A stretch of 64,000 nt of DNA from Actinopolymorpha sp. NPDC004070 (GTDB taxonomy: Bacteria > Actinomycetota > Actinomycetes > Propionibacteriales > Actinopolymorphaceae). The notes beneath the pieces are model-generated. The model saw only the letters and a list, made by a program, of their open reading frames with translations. It searched no databases and was not told the origin of the DNA. The stretch covers positions 1 to 64,000 of the forward strand of contig NZ_JBEXMJ010000017.1 in the NCBI RefSeq assembly GCF_040610475.1. The letters run 5' to 3'. Within the stretch, counting starts at the first letter, position 1. Each line of letters opens with the position of its first letter. This document shows positions 27,909 to 35,819 of this stretch, piece after piece. The position numbers and the translations under genes are program-made.

Positions 27909-28099
27909 GGTTCGTTATCATCTCTCAACATTCCGGTGGACGCATCACTTCCGGGAAATGACCAACCAGATCAACCGACCGTGCGCAAATTTTCCGGCAG
28001 CGTCTACGCTTCGTGACCGAACCGCGTAGGCGATGCTGTACGCGCAGTGATCAACGGCCAGGCTCGGCGGTGCTCCGGAGCGAATACCCCCACACCCAC

Positions 28100-28112
28100 T
28101 AGGGTTCGGCGC
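28100..28112 (+). promoter_or_regulatory. -10-like box of a leaderless galU transcript
   Basis: TAGGGT, then 7 nt, then the ATG of galU at 28113, with no Shine-Dalgarno. A transcript starting about 7 nt after the box would begin at the start codon. Confidence 0.55.
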
Positions 28113-29051
28113 ATGGGTCACTCCGCTTCCTCCTCCACGGTCCGTAAGGCCGTCATCCCCGCCGCCGGGCTGGGCACCCGCTTCCTGCCGGCGACGAAGG
28201 CGACGCCGAAGGAGATGCTCCCGGTGGTCGACAAGCCCGCGATCCAGTACGTCGTGGAGGAGGCGGTCGCCGCCGGACTCGAGGACGTCCTGATGATCAC
28301 CGGGCGCGGCAAGCGTGCCCTGGAGGACCACTTCGACCGGGCGTGGGAGCTGGAGGAGACGCTGCGGGAGAAGGGTGACGACGACCGCCTGGCCGAGGTG
28401 CAGCTGTCCAGTCAACTGGCCGACGTGCACTACGTCCGCCAGGGCGCGCCGAAGGGGCTGGGGCACGCCGTCCTGTGCGCTGCGCCGCACGTGGGCCACT
28501 CGCCGTTCGCCGTCCTGCTGGGTGACGACCTGATCGACGAGCGCGACCCACTGCTGCCCACGATGATCGACGTCCAGCGCGAGAAGGGCGGCAGCGTCGT
28601 GGCGCTGATCGAGGTCGAGCCCTCCCAGGCCCACCTCTACGGCTGCGCCGCCGTCGAGGCGACCGACCGTGAGGACGTCGTACGCATCACCGACCTGGTG
28701 GAGAAGCCGGACCCGTCGGAGGCGCCGAGCAACCTCGCGATCATCGGCCGCTACGTGCTGGCGCCGGAGGTGTTCGACGTACTCCGCGAGACCAAGCCCG
28801 GGCGCGGCGGGGAGATCCAGCTCACCGACGCCCTTCGCACTCTCGCCGGGCGCAAGGTCGAGGAGGGTGGCCCGGTGCACGGTGTCCTCTTCCGCGGCCG
28901 CCGCTACGACACCGGTGACCGCGCCGACTATCTCCGCGCGACGGTGCGGCTGGCGGCCGAGCGGGACGACCTCGGGCCGGAGTTCCTGTCCTGGCTGCGG
29001 GAGTTCGTGGCGGAGAAGGACGGGCAGGACGGCCGGAGCGGGAGCAGGTAG
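28113..29051 (+). CDS. galU: UTP--glucose-1-phosphate uridylyltransferase
   Basis: A 312-residue nucleotidyltransferase making UDP-glucose for envelope polysaccharides and trehalose. The nucleotide loop is AVIPAAGLGTRFLPATKATP (about 12-31), then KEMLPVVDKPAIQYVVEEA; VRQGAPKGLGHAVLCA and FAVLLGDDLID form the active site. The C-terminal GGEIQLTDALR is diagnostic of GalU. First gene of a probable galU-moeA-moaC-mogA-rimJ transcript, 78 bp before moeA. Confidence 0.95.
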   Translation: MGHSASSSTVRKAVIPAAGLGTRFLPATKATPKEMLPVVDKPAIQYVVEEAVAAGLEDVLMITGRGKRALEDHFDRAWELEETLREKGDDDRLAEVQLSSQLADVHYVRQGAPKGLGHAVLCAAPHVGHSPFAVLLGDDLIDERDPLLPTMIDVQREKGGSVVALIEVEPSQAHLYGCAAVEATDREDVVRITDLVEKPDPSEAPSNLAIIGRYVLAPEVFDVLRETKPGRGGEIQLTDALRTLAGRKVEEGGPVHGVLFRGRRYDTGDRADYLRATVRLAAERDDLGPEFLSWLREFVAEKDGQDGRSGSR

Positions 29052-29129
29052 CAGGACGGGCAGGGTCGGTGGGAAGGCCCGGGCCGGACACGGACGCGCG
29101 GTACGCGCGGTGAGATCGGAGGACCCGCG

Positions 29130-30374
29130 GTGAGAACCGTCGACGAGCACCTCGCCCAGGCGCTGGCCGCCGTCGCGCAGCTGCCGCCGTTCCAGCAGCA
29201 CCTGCTGGACGCGCAGGGGTGCGCCCTGTGTGAGGACGTCGAGGCCGGCCTCGACCTCCCGTCGTTCGACAACTCCTCGATGGACGGGTACGCCGTCCGC
29301 CGGGAGGACGTCGAGGCCGCGAGCGAGGACTCGCCCGTGGTGCTTCCCGTCATCGGCGACCTGCCGGCGGGAGGGGTGGAGGCACTCGCCCTCGCGCCCG
29401 GCATGGCCCTGCGGATCATGACCGGTGCCCCGATCCCGCACGGCGCCAACGCGGTCGTCCCCGTGGAGTGGACCGACGGCGGCGTGGCCAAGGTGTCGAT
29501 CACCCAGGCGCCCGGCGACCGCGACTACATCCGGCGGCGCGGCGAGGACGTCCGTACCGGTCAGCTTCTGGTCCGCGCCGGCACCCGGCTGGATGCCCGC
29601 CAGATCGGGCTGCTCGCCTCGGTCGGCCGCGACGTCGTGTGGGTACGCCCGCGGCCGCGCGTCGTCGTCCTGTCCACCGGCTCCGAGCTTCGCGAACCCG
29701 GCCAGCCGCTGGGCGTGGGCGCCATCTACGACTCCAACAGCTTCACCCTCGCCGCCGCCGCACGCGAGGCCGGCGCGATCGCCTACCGCGTGGTTGGCGT
29801 GCCCGATGACGAGCGGGAGTTCATGCGGGTGCTGGAGGACCAGTTGGTCCGGGCCGACCTCGTGGTCACCAGTGGCGGCGTCAGCGTCGGTGCCTACGAC
29901 GTGGTCAAGGCGGTGCTGAGCCGGCTCGGCACGGTGGAGTTCAACAGCGTCGCGATGCAGCCGGGGAAGCCGCAGGGGTTCGGGGTGGTCGGCGAGGACT
30001 CCACGCCGATCTTCACCCTGCCCGGCAACCCGGTCAGCGCCTACGTCTCGTTCCAGGTGTTCGTACGCCCGGTGCTGCGCAAGATGCTGGGGCTCACCCC
30101 CCACGTAGCGCCGACCGTCACCGCCACCGCGACCGGCGGGTGGACCTCGCCGGAAGGGAGGCGGCAGTACACCCGGGTGCGCTACTCCGTCGACGACGAC
30201 GGCCAGGCCCACGTCGCCCCGGTCGGCGGGCCCGGCTCGCACCTGGTGGGCGGGCTGGCCGGCGCCAACGCGCTGGCGGTCGTGCCCGAGGAGGTCACCC
30301 AGGTCGAGGAGGGCACGACCCTGGACGTCATGCTGCTCGACGCCGAGGGCGCGGGCGGGCAGTCGTCCGGGTGA
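29130..30374 (+). CDS. moeA: MoeA/gephyrin-like molybdotransferase (Glp homologue candidate)
   Basis: A 414-residue protein of the MoeA fold, which inserts molybdate into adenylylated molybdopterin. SFDNSSMDGYAVRREDVEAA and LRIMTGAPIPHGANAVVPVE form domains I/III, VVLSTGSELREPGQPL and VTSGGVSVGAYDVVKAVL the MoCF-binding domain, and IFTLPGNPVSAYVSFQVFVR the end. GTG at 29130 follows GGAGG. In Corynebacterium the protein in this position (galU-glp) is Glp, which works with a membrane partner GlpR in cell division; the GlpR-like gene two genes downstream makes that role plausible. Adjacent moaC and mogA equally support cofactor synthesis. Confidence 0.9.
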   Translation: MRTVDEHLAQALAAVAQLPPFQQHLLDAQGCALCEDVEAGLDLPSFDNSSMDGYAVRREDVEAASEDSPVVLPVIGDLPAGGVEALALAPGMALRIMTGAPIPHGANAVVPVEWTDGGVAKVSITQAPGDRDYIRRRGEDVRTGQLLVRAGTRLDARQIGLLASVGRDVVWVRPRPRVVVLSTGSELREPGQPLGVGAIYDSNSFTLAAAAREAGAIAYRVVGVPDDEREFMRVLEDQLVRADLVVTSGGVSVGAYDVVKAVLSRLGTVEFNSVAMQPGKPQGFGVVGEDSTPIFTLPGNPVSAYVSFQVFVRPVLRKMLGLTPHVAPTVTATATGGWTSPEGRRQYTRVRYSVDDDGQAHVAPVGGPGSHLVGGLAGANALAVVPEEVTQVEEGTTLDVMLLDAEGAGGQSSG

Positions 30375-30428
30375 ACCCGGCAGCCCAGGAAGGGGCTCAG
30401 GAGCGGTCCAGGAAGAGGAAGGCGGCGG

Positions 30429-30920
30429 ATGACTGAACCAGCACGGCCCCGTGGTCTCACCCACGTGGACGAGTCCGGGGAAGCCCGGATGGTCGACGTG
30501 TCCGGCAAGCAGGTGTCGGCCCGGACCGCGCGTGCGACCGGACGGGTGCTGGTCAGCGCGGAGGTCGTCGCCTTGCTGCGCGGTGACGGGGTGCCGAAGG
30601 GCGACGCCCTCGGTGTCTCCCGGGTCGCCGGCATCATGGGCGCGAAGCGCACTCCCGATCTCGTTCCGCTGTGCCATCCCATCGCCCTGACCGGTGTCAA
30701 GGTCGACCTGACAGTGGCCGACGACGCGGTGGAGATCGCCGCGACCGTACGCACTGCCGACCGGACCGGCGTGGAGATGGAGGCCCTCACCGCTGTCTCG
30801 GTGGCGGCCCTGTCCGTGGTCGACATGGTGAAGGCCGTCGACCCCGGCGCGGTGATCACCGACGTCCGGGTCGAGGAGAAGGCCGGCGGAGTCTCCGGCG
30901 ACTGGCGGCGAACGTCGTGA
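30429..30920 (+). CDS. moaC: Cyclic pyranopterin monophosphate synthase
   Basis: A 163-residue enzyme of the first step of molybdenum-cofactor synthesis, acting after MoaA. It shows THVDESGEARMVDVSGK at the N-terminus, AGIMGAKRTPDLVPLCHPIA with the catalytic region, GVEMEALTAVSVAALSVVDM and the end KAGGVSGDW. It lies 54 bp after moeA and overlaps mogA by GTGA. MoaA and MoaE/D are not in the window. Confidence 0.95.
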   Translation: MTEPARPRGLTHVDESGEARMVDVSGKQVSARTARATGRVLVSAEVVALLRGDGVPKGDALGVSRVAGIMGAKRTPDLVPLCHPIALTGVKVDLTVADDAVEIAATVRTADRTGVEMEALTAVSVAALSVVDMVKAVDPGAVITDVRVEEKAGGVSGDWRRTS

Positions 30921-31447
30921 GAGCGCTGGTGGTCACGGTGTCCAACCGCGCGTCCTCGGGCGTCTACGCCGACCGGGCCGGTCCGGTGCTCGTCGAGGGG
31001 CTGGCCGCCCTGGGCTTCGAGGTGGACGGGCCGCGGGTGGTGCCCGACGGCGAGCCGGTCGGCGAGGCACTGCGGGACGCCGTCGCCGCGGCGTACGACG
31101 TGGTGCTCACCACCGGTGGCACCGGCCTGAGCCCGACGGACCGGACACCGGAGGTCACCCGGCCGCTGCTCGACCGGGAGGTCCCGGGTCTGGCGGAGGC
31201 GATCCGGGCGTACGGTCTCGGGCACGGCGTACCCGCGGCGAGCCTGTCCCGCGGCCTTGCCGGGCTCGCGGGAGGCACTCTCGTGGTCAACCTTCCGGGC
31301 TCGACCGGAGGCGCGCGGGACGGCCTGGCCGTCCTGGCGCCGGTGCTCGTCCATGCCGTCGACCAGGTGGCCGGCGGCGACCACGTACCCGGGGACACAG
31401 CGCCCGCCGACCACGTGCACGGCGACCATGCTGGAGGTGCACGCTGA
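30917..31447 (+). CDS. mogA: MogA/MoaB-family molybdopterin adenylyltransferase
   Basis: A 176-residue MoCF-fold protein that adenylylates molybdopterin before metal insertion by MoeA. ALVVTVSNRASSGVYADRAG, VLTTGGTGLSPTDRTPEVT and LVVNLPGSTGGARDGLAVLA are the family motifs. GTG at 30917 overlaps the moaC stop (GTGA). The C-terminal tail of about 20 residues is His/Asp-rich (GGDHVPGDTAPADHVHGDHA) and may bind metal. Its TGA overlaps the CTG start proposed for the next gene. Confidence 0.92.
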   Translation: MRALVVTVSNRASSGVYADRAGPVLVEGLAALGFEVDGPRVVPDGEPVGEALRDAVAAAYDVVLTTGGTGLSPTDRTPEVTRPLLDREVPGLAEAIRAYGLGHGVPAASLSRGLAGLAGGTLVVNLPGSTGGARDGLAVLAPVLVHAVDQVAGGDHVPGDTAPADHVHGDHAGGAR

Positions 31448-32145
31448 CCAGGACCTGGCCGGTACGGCTTACCGAGGGGCCTGTCGGGCTGCGTCCACTG
31501 CGCACCCGCGACGCACGCGCGTGGCGGGACGTCCGCGCGCGCAACCTCACCTGGCTGCAGCCGTGGGAGGCGACGCCACCGGCGGGCGTCGAGCCTCGTC
31601 CGCGCACCTTCCGGTCGATGGTGCGGATGCTGCGGGCACAGGCGCGCGCCGGCATCTGCCTGCCGTTCGTGGTGACCTACACCGAGCCGCCGGTGCCGGA
31701 GGGCGCGGCCGGCCGGGGTGCCCAGGTCGAACGCCTCGTCGGCCAGTTGACCGTCAGCGGCATCACCCTGGGGTCGGCCCGCTGGGCGCAGATCGGCTAC
31801 TGGATCGACCAGTCCTACGCCGGGCGCGGCATCATGCCGACCGCGGTGGCGCTGGCGGCCGACCACTGCTTCTTCAACCTCGGCCTGCACCGGATCGAGA
31901 TCAACATCCGTCCGGAGAACGCCGCAAGCCTGCGGGTGGTGGAGAAACTCGGCTTCCGCAAGGAGGGCTTGCGTCCGCGTTACCTCCACATCGACGGCGA
32001 CTGGCGCGACCATCTGGCGTTCGCGCTGAACGCCGAGGAGGTGCCCGAAGGCCTACTGAACCGCTGGCGCCGTTCGCAGCGGGGCGCACCTCCGGAGCAG
32101 CGGGGGAGTTCCGAACAACACGGCAGCAACGCGCCACCGAGCTGA
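31444..32145 (+). CDS. RimJ/RimL-type N-acetyltransferase with CTG start
   Basis: A GNAT enzyme of 233 residues if read from CTG at 31444. The fold begins immediately: VRLTEGPVGLRPLRTRDARA and then TWLQPWEATPP, with the acetyl-CoA loop QSYAGRGIMPTAVALA and EINIRPENAASLRVVEKLGF later. No ATG or GTG precedes this region in frame; the first ATG, at 31618, would remove the first strand and helix. GGAGG lies 6 nt before the CTG, and CTG overlaps the mogA TGA as CTGA, as for coupled genes. The same position in M. tuberculosis holds rimJ (Rv0995). Confidence 0.85.
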   Translation: MTRTWPVRLTEGPVGLRPLRTRDARAWRDVRARNLTWLQPWEATPPAGVEPRPRTFRSMVRMLRAQARAGICLPFVVTYTEPPVPEGAAGRGAQVERLVGQLTVSGITLGSARWAQIGYWIDQSYAGRGIMPTAVALAADHCFFNLGLHRIEINIRPENAASLRVVEKLGFRKEGLRPRYLHIDGDWRDHLAFALNAEEVPEGLLNRWRRSQRGAPPEQRGSSEQHGSNAPPS

Positions 32146-32259
32146 GTCCTGAGCCGAGTCCGGGCCTGGGGTTCGGGTTGTGTGAGGGACGAGCCCGGAC
32201 AAGTCCGGGGACTGTCCGGCGACACACCGTGTCACTTGCGCCGGAATCCAAGATTTTTT

Positions 32260-32275
32260 GCGTACGTTCGTACGC
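32260..32275 (+). promoter_or_regulatory. Dyad and -10-like box abutting the GlpR-like start
   Basis: GCGTACGTTCGTACGC is a 16-bp near-perfect dyad that touches the GTG at 32276. It contains TACGTT 7 nt before the GTG, the same spacing as the leaderless promoters seen elsewhere. There is no Shine-Dalgarno. It could be a promoter overlapped by an operator, or an RNA hairpin at the start. Confidence 0.45.
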
Positions 32276-33430
32276 GTGGGTACTGGCCTGATCTACGCGG
32301 CGATCGTGGTTGCGTGGGCCGTCTACCTCGTCCCCCTCTGGTTACGTCGGCATGACGAGGCGACCGCCGCGCGGCCAGTCGACGACGTCCCCTCCGAGGA
32401 CGTCCCATCGACTTCGCGCGTCCTGGCTCGCCGGCAAAGTGCCCGTCCGGCCGAGTCTGGTGGGCAGGTTGCGGTGCCACCGCAGCGCACCTCCTCGACC
32501 TCTCCGGAGTTCTCCTCCGCATACACGCACACGCGTCGGCAGGGGAGTGCTCCTGGTGTTTCCGCGGCGGCTCGCCGCAGACGCACGCTTCTTCTGCTCA
32601 CCGTGCTGACCACGCTGGCCGCCGTTTTGTCGATGGCCGGTGTCGTCGGATGGTGGACCGTCCTGGTTCCGGTGGGGCTGACGGTCGGATTCCTGATGGT
32701 GTCTGCCGCCGCCGCGAGGCAGGAGCGTCGACAGGTTGGTGTGCGCCGGTCGGTGGACACGCCGCCGGCGCGTCGGGTGTCCGAGGACCGGCAGCGGGCC
32801 GACGACCGTCGCGAGGTGCCGTCGCCGCGGACCGTCTCGCGGCACGCAATGCCCGCCCGCGCTGTGCGGACCGGTGCCGGCGGGTCGTCCGGCCCGAGCC
32901 GGGACACAGGACGAGACACTTCGCGGGACGCGGCGAGGAGCACGCTCGTGGCCAGGGCCGATCGGGAGGCCGAGCGGCAGGTCGCGTTCCATGGCGGCGA
33001 GGACCGAGGCCGGGACCTCACCGCCGAGGCGCCCCCGGTCACCGCGGCCGCCTACGAGCCGCCCGTACCCTCCACGCCCTCCGTCCCGCCTGCCCCCGCC
33101 GCCGAGACTCCGGCGCCGGCCGCGTCGGGCCGGGTGTCGCTGGGTCCGTCGGTGCCGTCCGGCGAACTCTGGGATCCGGTACGGGTGCCGCTGCCGACGT
33201 ACGTCACCAAGGCCAAGGCGCCGCGGACCGTCCGTACCGTCGATCTCGCCCAGTCGGGCGTCTGGGCTTCCGCCGGGACGTCGGCCGACGGCCTGCTGTC
33301 CCGGTCGGAGGACGCGCCCAAGATGCTGCTCGACGAGTCCGGCGTCGGTGATCGTTCCGACGCTGACCGAGGGTCCGTCACCGGCGAGCAGAAGAACGGC
33401 GACGCCGGCTGGCGGGCAGTGGGCGACTGA
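32276..33430 (+). CDS. GlpR/SepX-like two-helix membrane protein
   Basis: A 384-residue protein beginning GTGLIYAAIVVAWAVYLVPL with WLRRHDEATAARPVDD next, the N-terminus typical of actinobacterial SepX/GlpR proteins. A second hydrophobic region at about 106-142 (LLLLTVLTTLAAVLSMAGVV, VPVGLTVGFLMV) forms a helical hairpin, and the remainder is a long charged, Pro/Ala-rich cytoplasmic tail. SepX supports Z-ring and development in Streptomyces; GlpR is the membrane receptor of the MoeA-like Glp in Corynebacterium. Gene order galU-moeA-rimJ-this gene matches Rv0993-Rv0996. GTG at 32276 is chosen from homology. Confidence 0.8.
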   Translation: MGTGLIYAAIVVAWAVYLVPLWLRRHDEATAARPVDDVPSEDVPSTSRVLARRQSARPAESGGQVAVPPQRTSSTSPEFSSAYTHTRRQGSAPGVSAAARRRRTLLLLTVLTTLAAVLSMAGVVGWWTVLVPVGLTVGFLMVSAAAARQERRQVGVRRSVDTPPARRVSEDRQRADDRREVPSPRTVSRHAMPARAVRTGAGGSSGPSRDTGRDTSRDAARSTLVARADREAERQVAFHGGEDRGRDLTAEAPPVTAAAYEPPVPSTPSVPPAPAAETPAPAASGRVSLGPSVPSGELWDPVRVPLPTYVTKAKAPRTVRTVDLAQSGVWASAGTSADGLLSRSEDAPKMLLDESGVGDRSDADRGSVTGEQKNGDAGWRAVGD

Positions 33431-33556
33431 GCCGGTTTCCGGCCGGTCTGTCCCCGCCTCGGGTGACGGACGCGGTGGCGTTCTGGGTGAGTGCGCGTGC
33501 TATCGTCTTCGTCGTTCGCCGCCCACGTCGCACTCCGGGGGACGGGCACATGGGAT

Positions 33557-33633
33557 GGGGCTGTAGCGCAGTCCGGTAGCGCACCTCGTTCGCATCGAGG
33601 GGGTCAGGGGTTCAAATCCCCTCAGCTCCACCA
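33557..33633 (+). tRNA. tRNA-Ala (anticodon CGC)
   Basis: A 74-nt body plus encoded CCA. The acceptor GGGGCTG/CAGCTCC has one G-T pair, the D arm is GCGC/GCGC, the anticodon stem CCTCG/CGAGG encloses TTCGCAT (CGC, reading GCG), and the T arm is AGGGG-TTCAAAT-CCCCT. An integrase remnant follows immediately, so it has been an integration target. Confidence 0.95.
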
Positions 33634-33640
33634 CAGGTCG

Positions 33641-33672
33641 AAGGCCCTGTCGGGATCACCCGGCAGGGCCTT
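33641..33672 (+). terminator. Intrinsic terminator after tRNA-Ala
   Basis: AAGGCCCTGTCGGG pairs with CCCGGCAGGGCCTT (one G-T pair) around a 4-nt loop, ending in a short T run 8 nt after the encoded CCA. Confidence 0.85.
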
Positions 33673-33681
33673 TGCGTGCTC

Positions 33682-33906
33682 TTACAGCAGCAAAGTGTGG
33701 CAGCTGGCACTCTGGGCCCCGAGATCGTCGAGGCTCTGGCCGAGCTTCTTGAGGGCGTTGGGGGTCAGGGTCGACGACACGTGCGTGTAGACCTCCATCG
33801 TCATGGCGATCTCGGAGTGCCTCAGGATCTGCATCGCGACCCGAGGGTGGACGTCCGACGCGGCGAGCAGCGAGCCGCACGTATGGCGAGTGTCGTGGAC
33901 GCGGAT
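33682..33906 (-). pseudogene. Tyrosine integrase C-terminal remnant
   Basis: About 75 residues of the catalytic end of an actinobacterial element integrase: VHDTRHTCGSLLAASDVHPR (HxxR), QILRHSEIAMTMEVYTHV (second His and the Tyr nucleophile) and NALKKLGQSLDDL. The N-terminal part and first catalytic Arg are gone; upstream sequence in frame has no similarity. It points toward and almost touches tRNA-Ala, as int does in tRNA-targeted elements. Confidence 0.82.
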
Positions 33907-34052
33907 CAAGGCGCCGCTGACGCGGCGCCAGGGCGCTGTCCTCGGGCTTGCCGGGCGGCTCAGACGGCTGACCTTCCAGAGTGTCGGCACGGGGCTGAGC
34001 GGTTTGGAGATGTGACCGCCCCGTCCTCCTCGCACGCGTACGGGCTACCTGA

Positions 34053-34859
34053 TCAGTGGCGATGCGCTGGTACCCGATACCCGAAGATGCGGTAGCGCCG
34101 CTGCAACGTGAAGCCCACGGACTCGGCGGTGCGGTACGAGCCCACGTTGTCGTCGTTGCAGTGCCAGCCGACCTCGGTCAGCCCGCGGTCGAAGGCGATC
34201 GCGACGGCAGCCGCGGCGACCTGAGTGGCCAGGCCGCGGCGGCGGTGTTCGGGAGCCGTATGTATGCCGATCTCGGCGCGGTCGGCGACGATGCAGTCGG
34301 CCAGGCTCCAGCTGGCAAGGTCCTCGCCACGCAGGGCTGCCGCCCCGAATCCATGTGCGAGGAACGCGTCCTCGCTGCCCCAGTTACTGCCCATCCAGTT
34401 CCGCAGATGGCTGGGCACCTGCCGGTGTTGCAGCAGCGTGGCGTCGATCGGTGCGATTCGGTACCCGGGCGGTGGATTCGGTTGCGGTCGAGGCTTGCGA
34501 TGCACGTAGTGTCGCCGTGGCACCGCGAAGACGTCGAGATCGGGCATGATCACCTGTGCCGCTGGCGGCCAGCCGTCGTGGTCGAAGGAGAGCACCAGGT
34601 CTTCATCGCGTTCGGGCATGATGGTAGCCGCCAGATGCTCCCGTAAGCCTGCGATGAGGCGGACATCTGCCGGGTCACCGCCGACGAAGTTGCCCTCCGG
34701 GGAATGGACGAAGACTGCACTCGGACGGACGGGGTCGTCGACGAACACGTCGCCTGGCATCGCACCCGCGAGCACCGCCGCCACGCTCAGCTGGTGATCA
34801 AACCCGGTGAGCAGCTTCGCGACCGTGGCGTACGCATGCCGGGACAGCCTTGTGAGCAT
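34053..34859 (-). CDS. GNAT N-acetyltransferase
   Basis: A protein of about 268 residues (272 if started at 34871). The N-terminal half is a mixed alpha-beta region (GAMPGDVFVDDPVRPSAVF). The C-terminal half is a GNAT domain: EIGIHTAPEHRRRGLATQVA (acetyl-CoA loop) and VGWHCNDDNVGSYRTAESVG. It resembles the PF12746-type GNAT proteins. The ATG at 34859 is preceded by AGGAGG at 3 nt, and the alternative lacks a site. Target unknown. Confidence 0.75.
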   Translation of the reverse strand: MLTRLSRHAYATVAKLLTGFDHQLSVAAVLAGAMPGDVFVDDPVRPSAVFVHSPEGNFVGGDPADVRLIAGLREHLAATIMPERDEDLVLSFDHDGWPPAAQVIMPDLDVFAVPRRHYVHRKPRPQPNPPPGYRIAPIDATLLQHRQVPSHLRNWMGSNWGSEDAFLAHGFGAAALRGEDLASWSLADCIVADRAEIGIHTAPEHRRRGLATQVAAAAVAIAFDRGLTEVGWHCNDDNVGSYRTAESVGFTLQRRYRIFGYRVPAHRH

Positions 34860-35138
34860 CTTCCTCCTCATGCTGGCGGCACCGGTATGCACCACAGCGT
34901 CGGCGCGCAGCAGTCTGCCCATCCGCGCCAGGATCCTCAAACGATTTCCGCGACGCCGGCCGTGGACCTACGTTTCCCCAGCTGACCGTCCTCCGGGAGG
35001 GGCCATGCCCCTGTGGGGCCACCGAACGGCCTTGAGCAGCCGTTGATGATCAACTCTCGCCTCTTCGAACCACGCTCGTCGCCGGCCAGGCACGTCAGCC
35101 CCCAGACACGAGAACCCACTCGTAATGCGTAGCTCGTC

Positions 35139-35543
35139 TTACCTGTAGGGCGCGTAGGTGACCTTGCGGCCGCGGACCTGCCATCCGGCCTTCGGAAGGA
35201 TGCCGCGGAGTCTCTCGTAGCCCGTCTCGTGGTCGATTGACCCATCCGCATATGTCACCTCGACCCGAGATCGACTCGTCCCGAACACCTCGCTGGCCTG
35301 GTCGTCGCGTTCGACGAGCTCCCACCTGCCACCGGGACCTTGGCCAGTTTCGAGCTGGAGCGCCGAACCGAAGTCGATCCAGGTCACCGCTAGCGCGTCT
35401 GTCCGGGAAGGGATCAGCTCGGTCATCAAGGCGCCGGCTCCGTCAACGTCGTTGCTCTCCCACCGGCGTCGCACCGTGCAGGTGGTGCCGAGCTCGCGTT
35501 CAAGCTCGTCCGTATGTGATCCGACAGTTGATCCGCGATACAT
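35139..35543 (-). CDS. Hypothetical protein
   Basis: A 134-residue soluble protein with regular coding character (RWELVERDDQASEVFGTS, RSRVEVTYADGSIDHETGYE) and a basic end (KAGWQVRGRKVTYAPYR). No family recognised and no strong ribosome site. It is the last gene before a transposase remnant. Confidence 0.5.
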   Translation of the reverse strand: MYRGSTVGSHTDELERELGTTCTVRRRWESNDVDGAGALMTELIPSRTDALAVTWIDFGSALQLETGQGPGGRWELVERDDQASEVFGTSRSRVEVTYADGSIDHETGYERLRGILPKAGWQVRGRKVTYAPYR

Positions 35544-35575
35544 GTCCGCCAGCTGATGTGCGACACCTGGCCGGC

Positions 35576-35788
35576 CTAGGCGTCAGCGGTCCGTGGCCGC
35601 TGTGCCTTGATGCTACGGACTGGCTGGGTGGTGGTCGGGCGCACGAGCCGGGGCGTCGGCGTCGGGGCGTTCGATGGCCGGGTCGTCTCGGACACGTGCA
35701 CGGTGGCGGTGTGGTGCTGTGCTCGCGTGCGGGCGTGACTGTTGGCCTGGCTCGGCGTGGCAACCTCCCGACCGCTGGTGGGCTGCAA
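35576..35788 (-). pseudogene. Transposase C-terminal end (IS481-like integrase family)
   Basis: About 50 residues matching the last part of a common actinobacterial integrase/transposase type: HHTATVHVSETT, then RLVRPTTTQPVRSIKAQRPR. It lacks any start. The piece that should precede it in the same protein lies 0.9 kb upstream on the same strand (36678-36945), with marR and a small gene between the two. Confidence 0.6.
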
Positions 35789-35819
35789 CTGGACGGCTGC
35801 GACGAACCGTGTCTCTTGG

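Noticed and set aside
3862..33906. The two integrase fragments as one gene split by a large insertion
   Set aside because: They lie at different tRNA genes, on opposite strands, with 29 kb of conserved chromosome between; separate elements are simpler.
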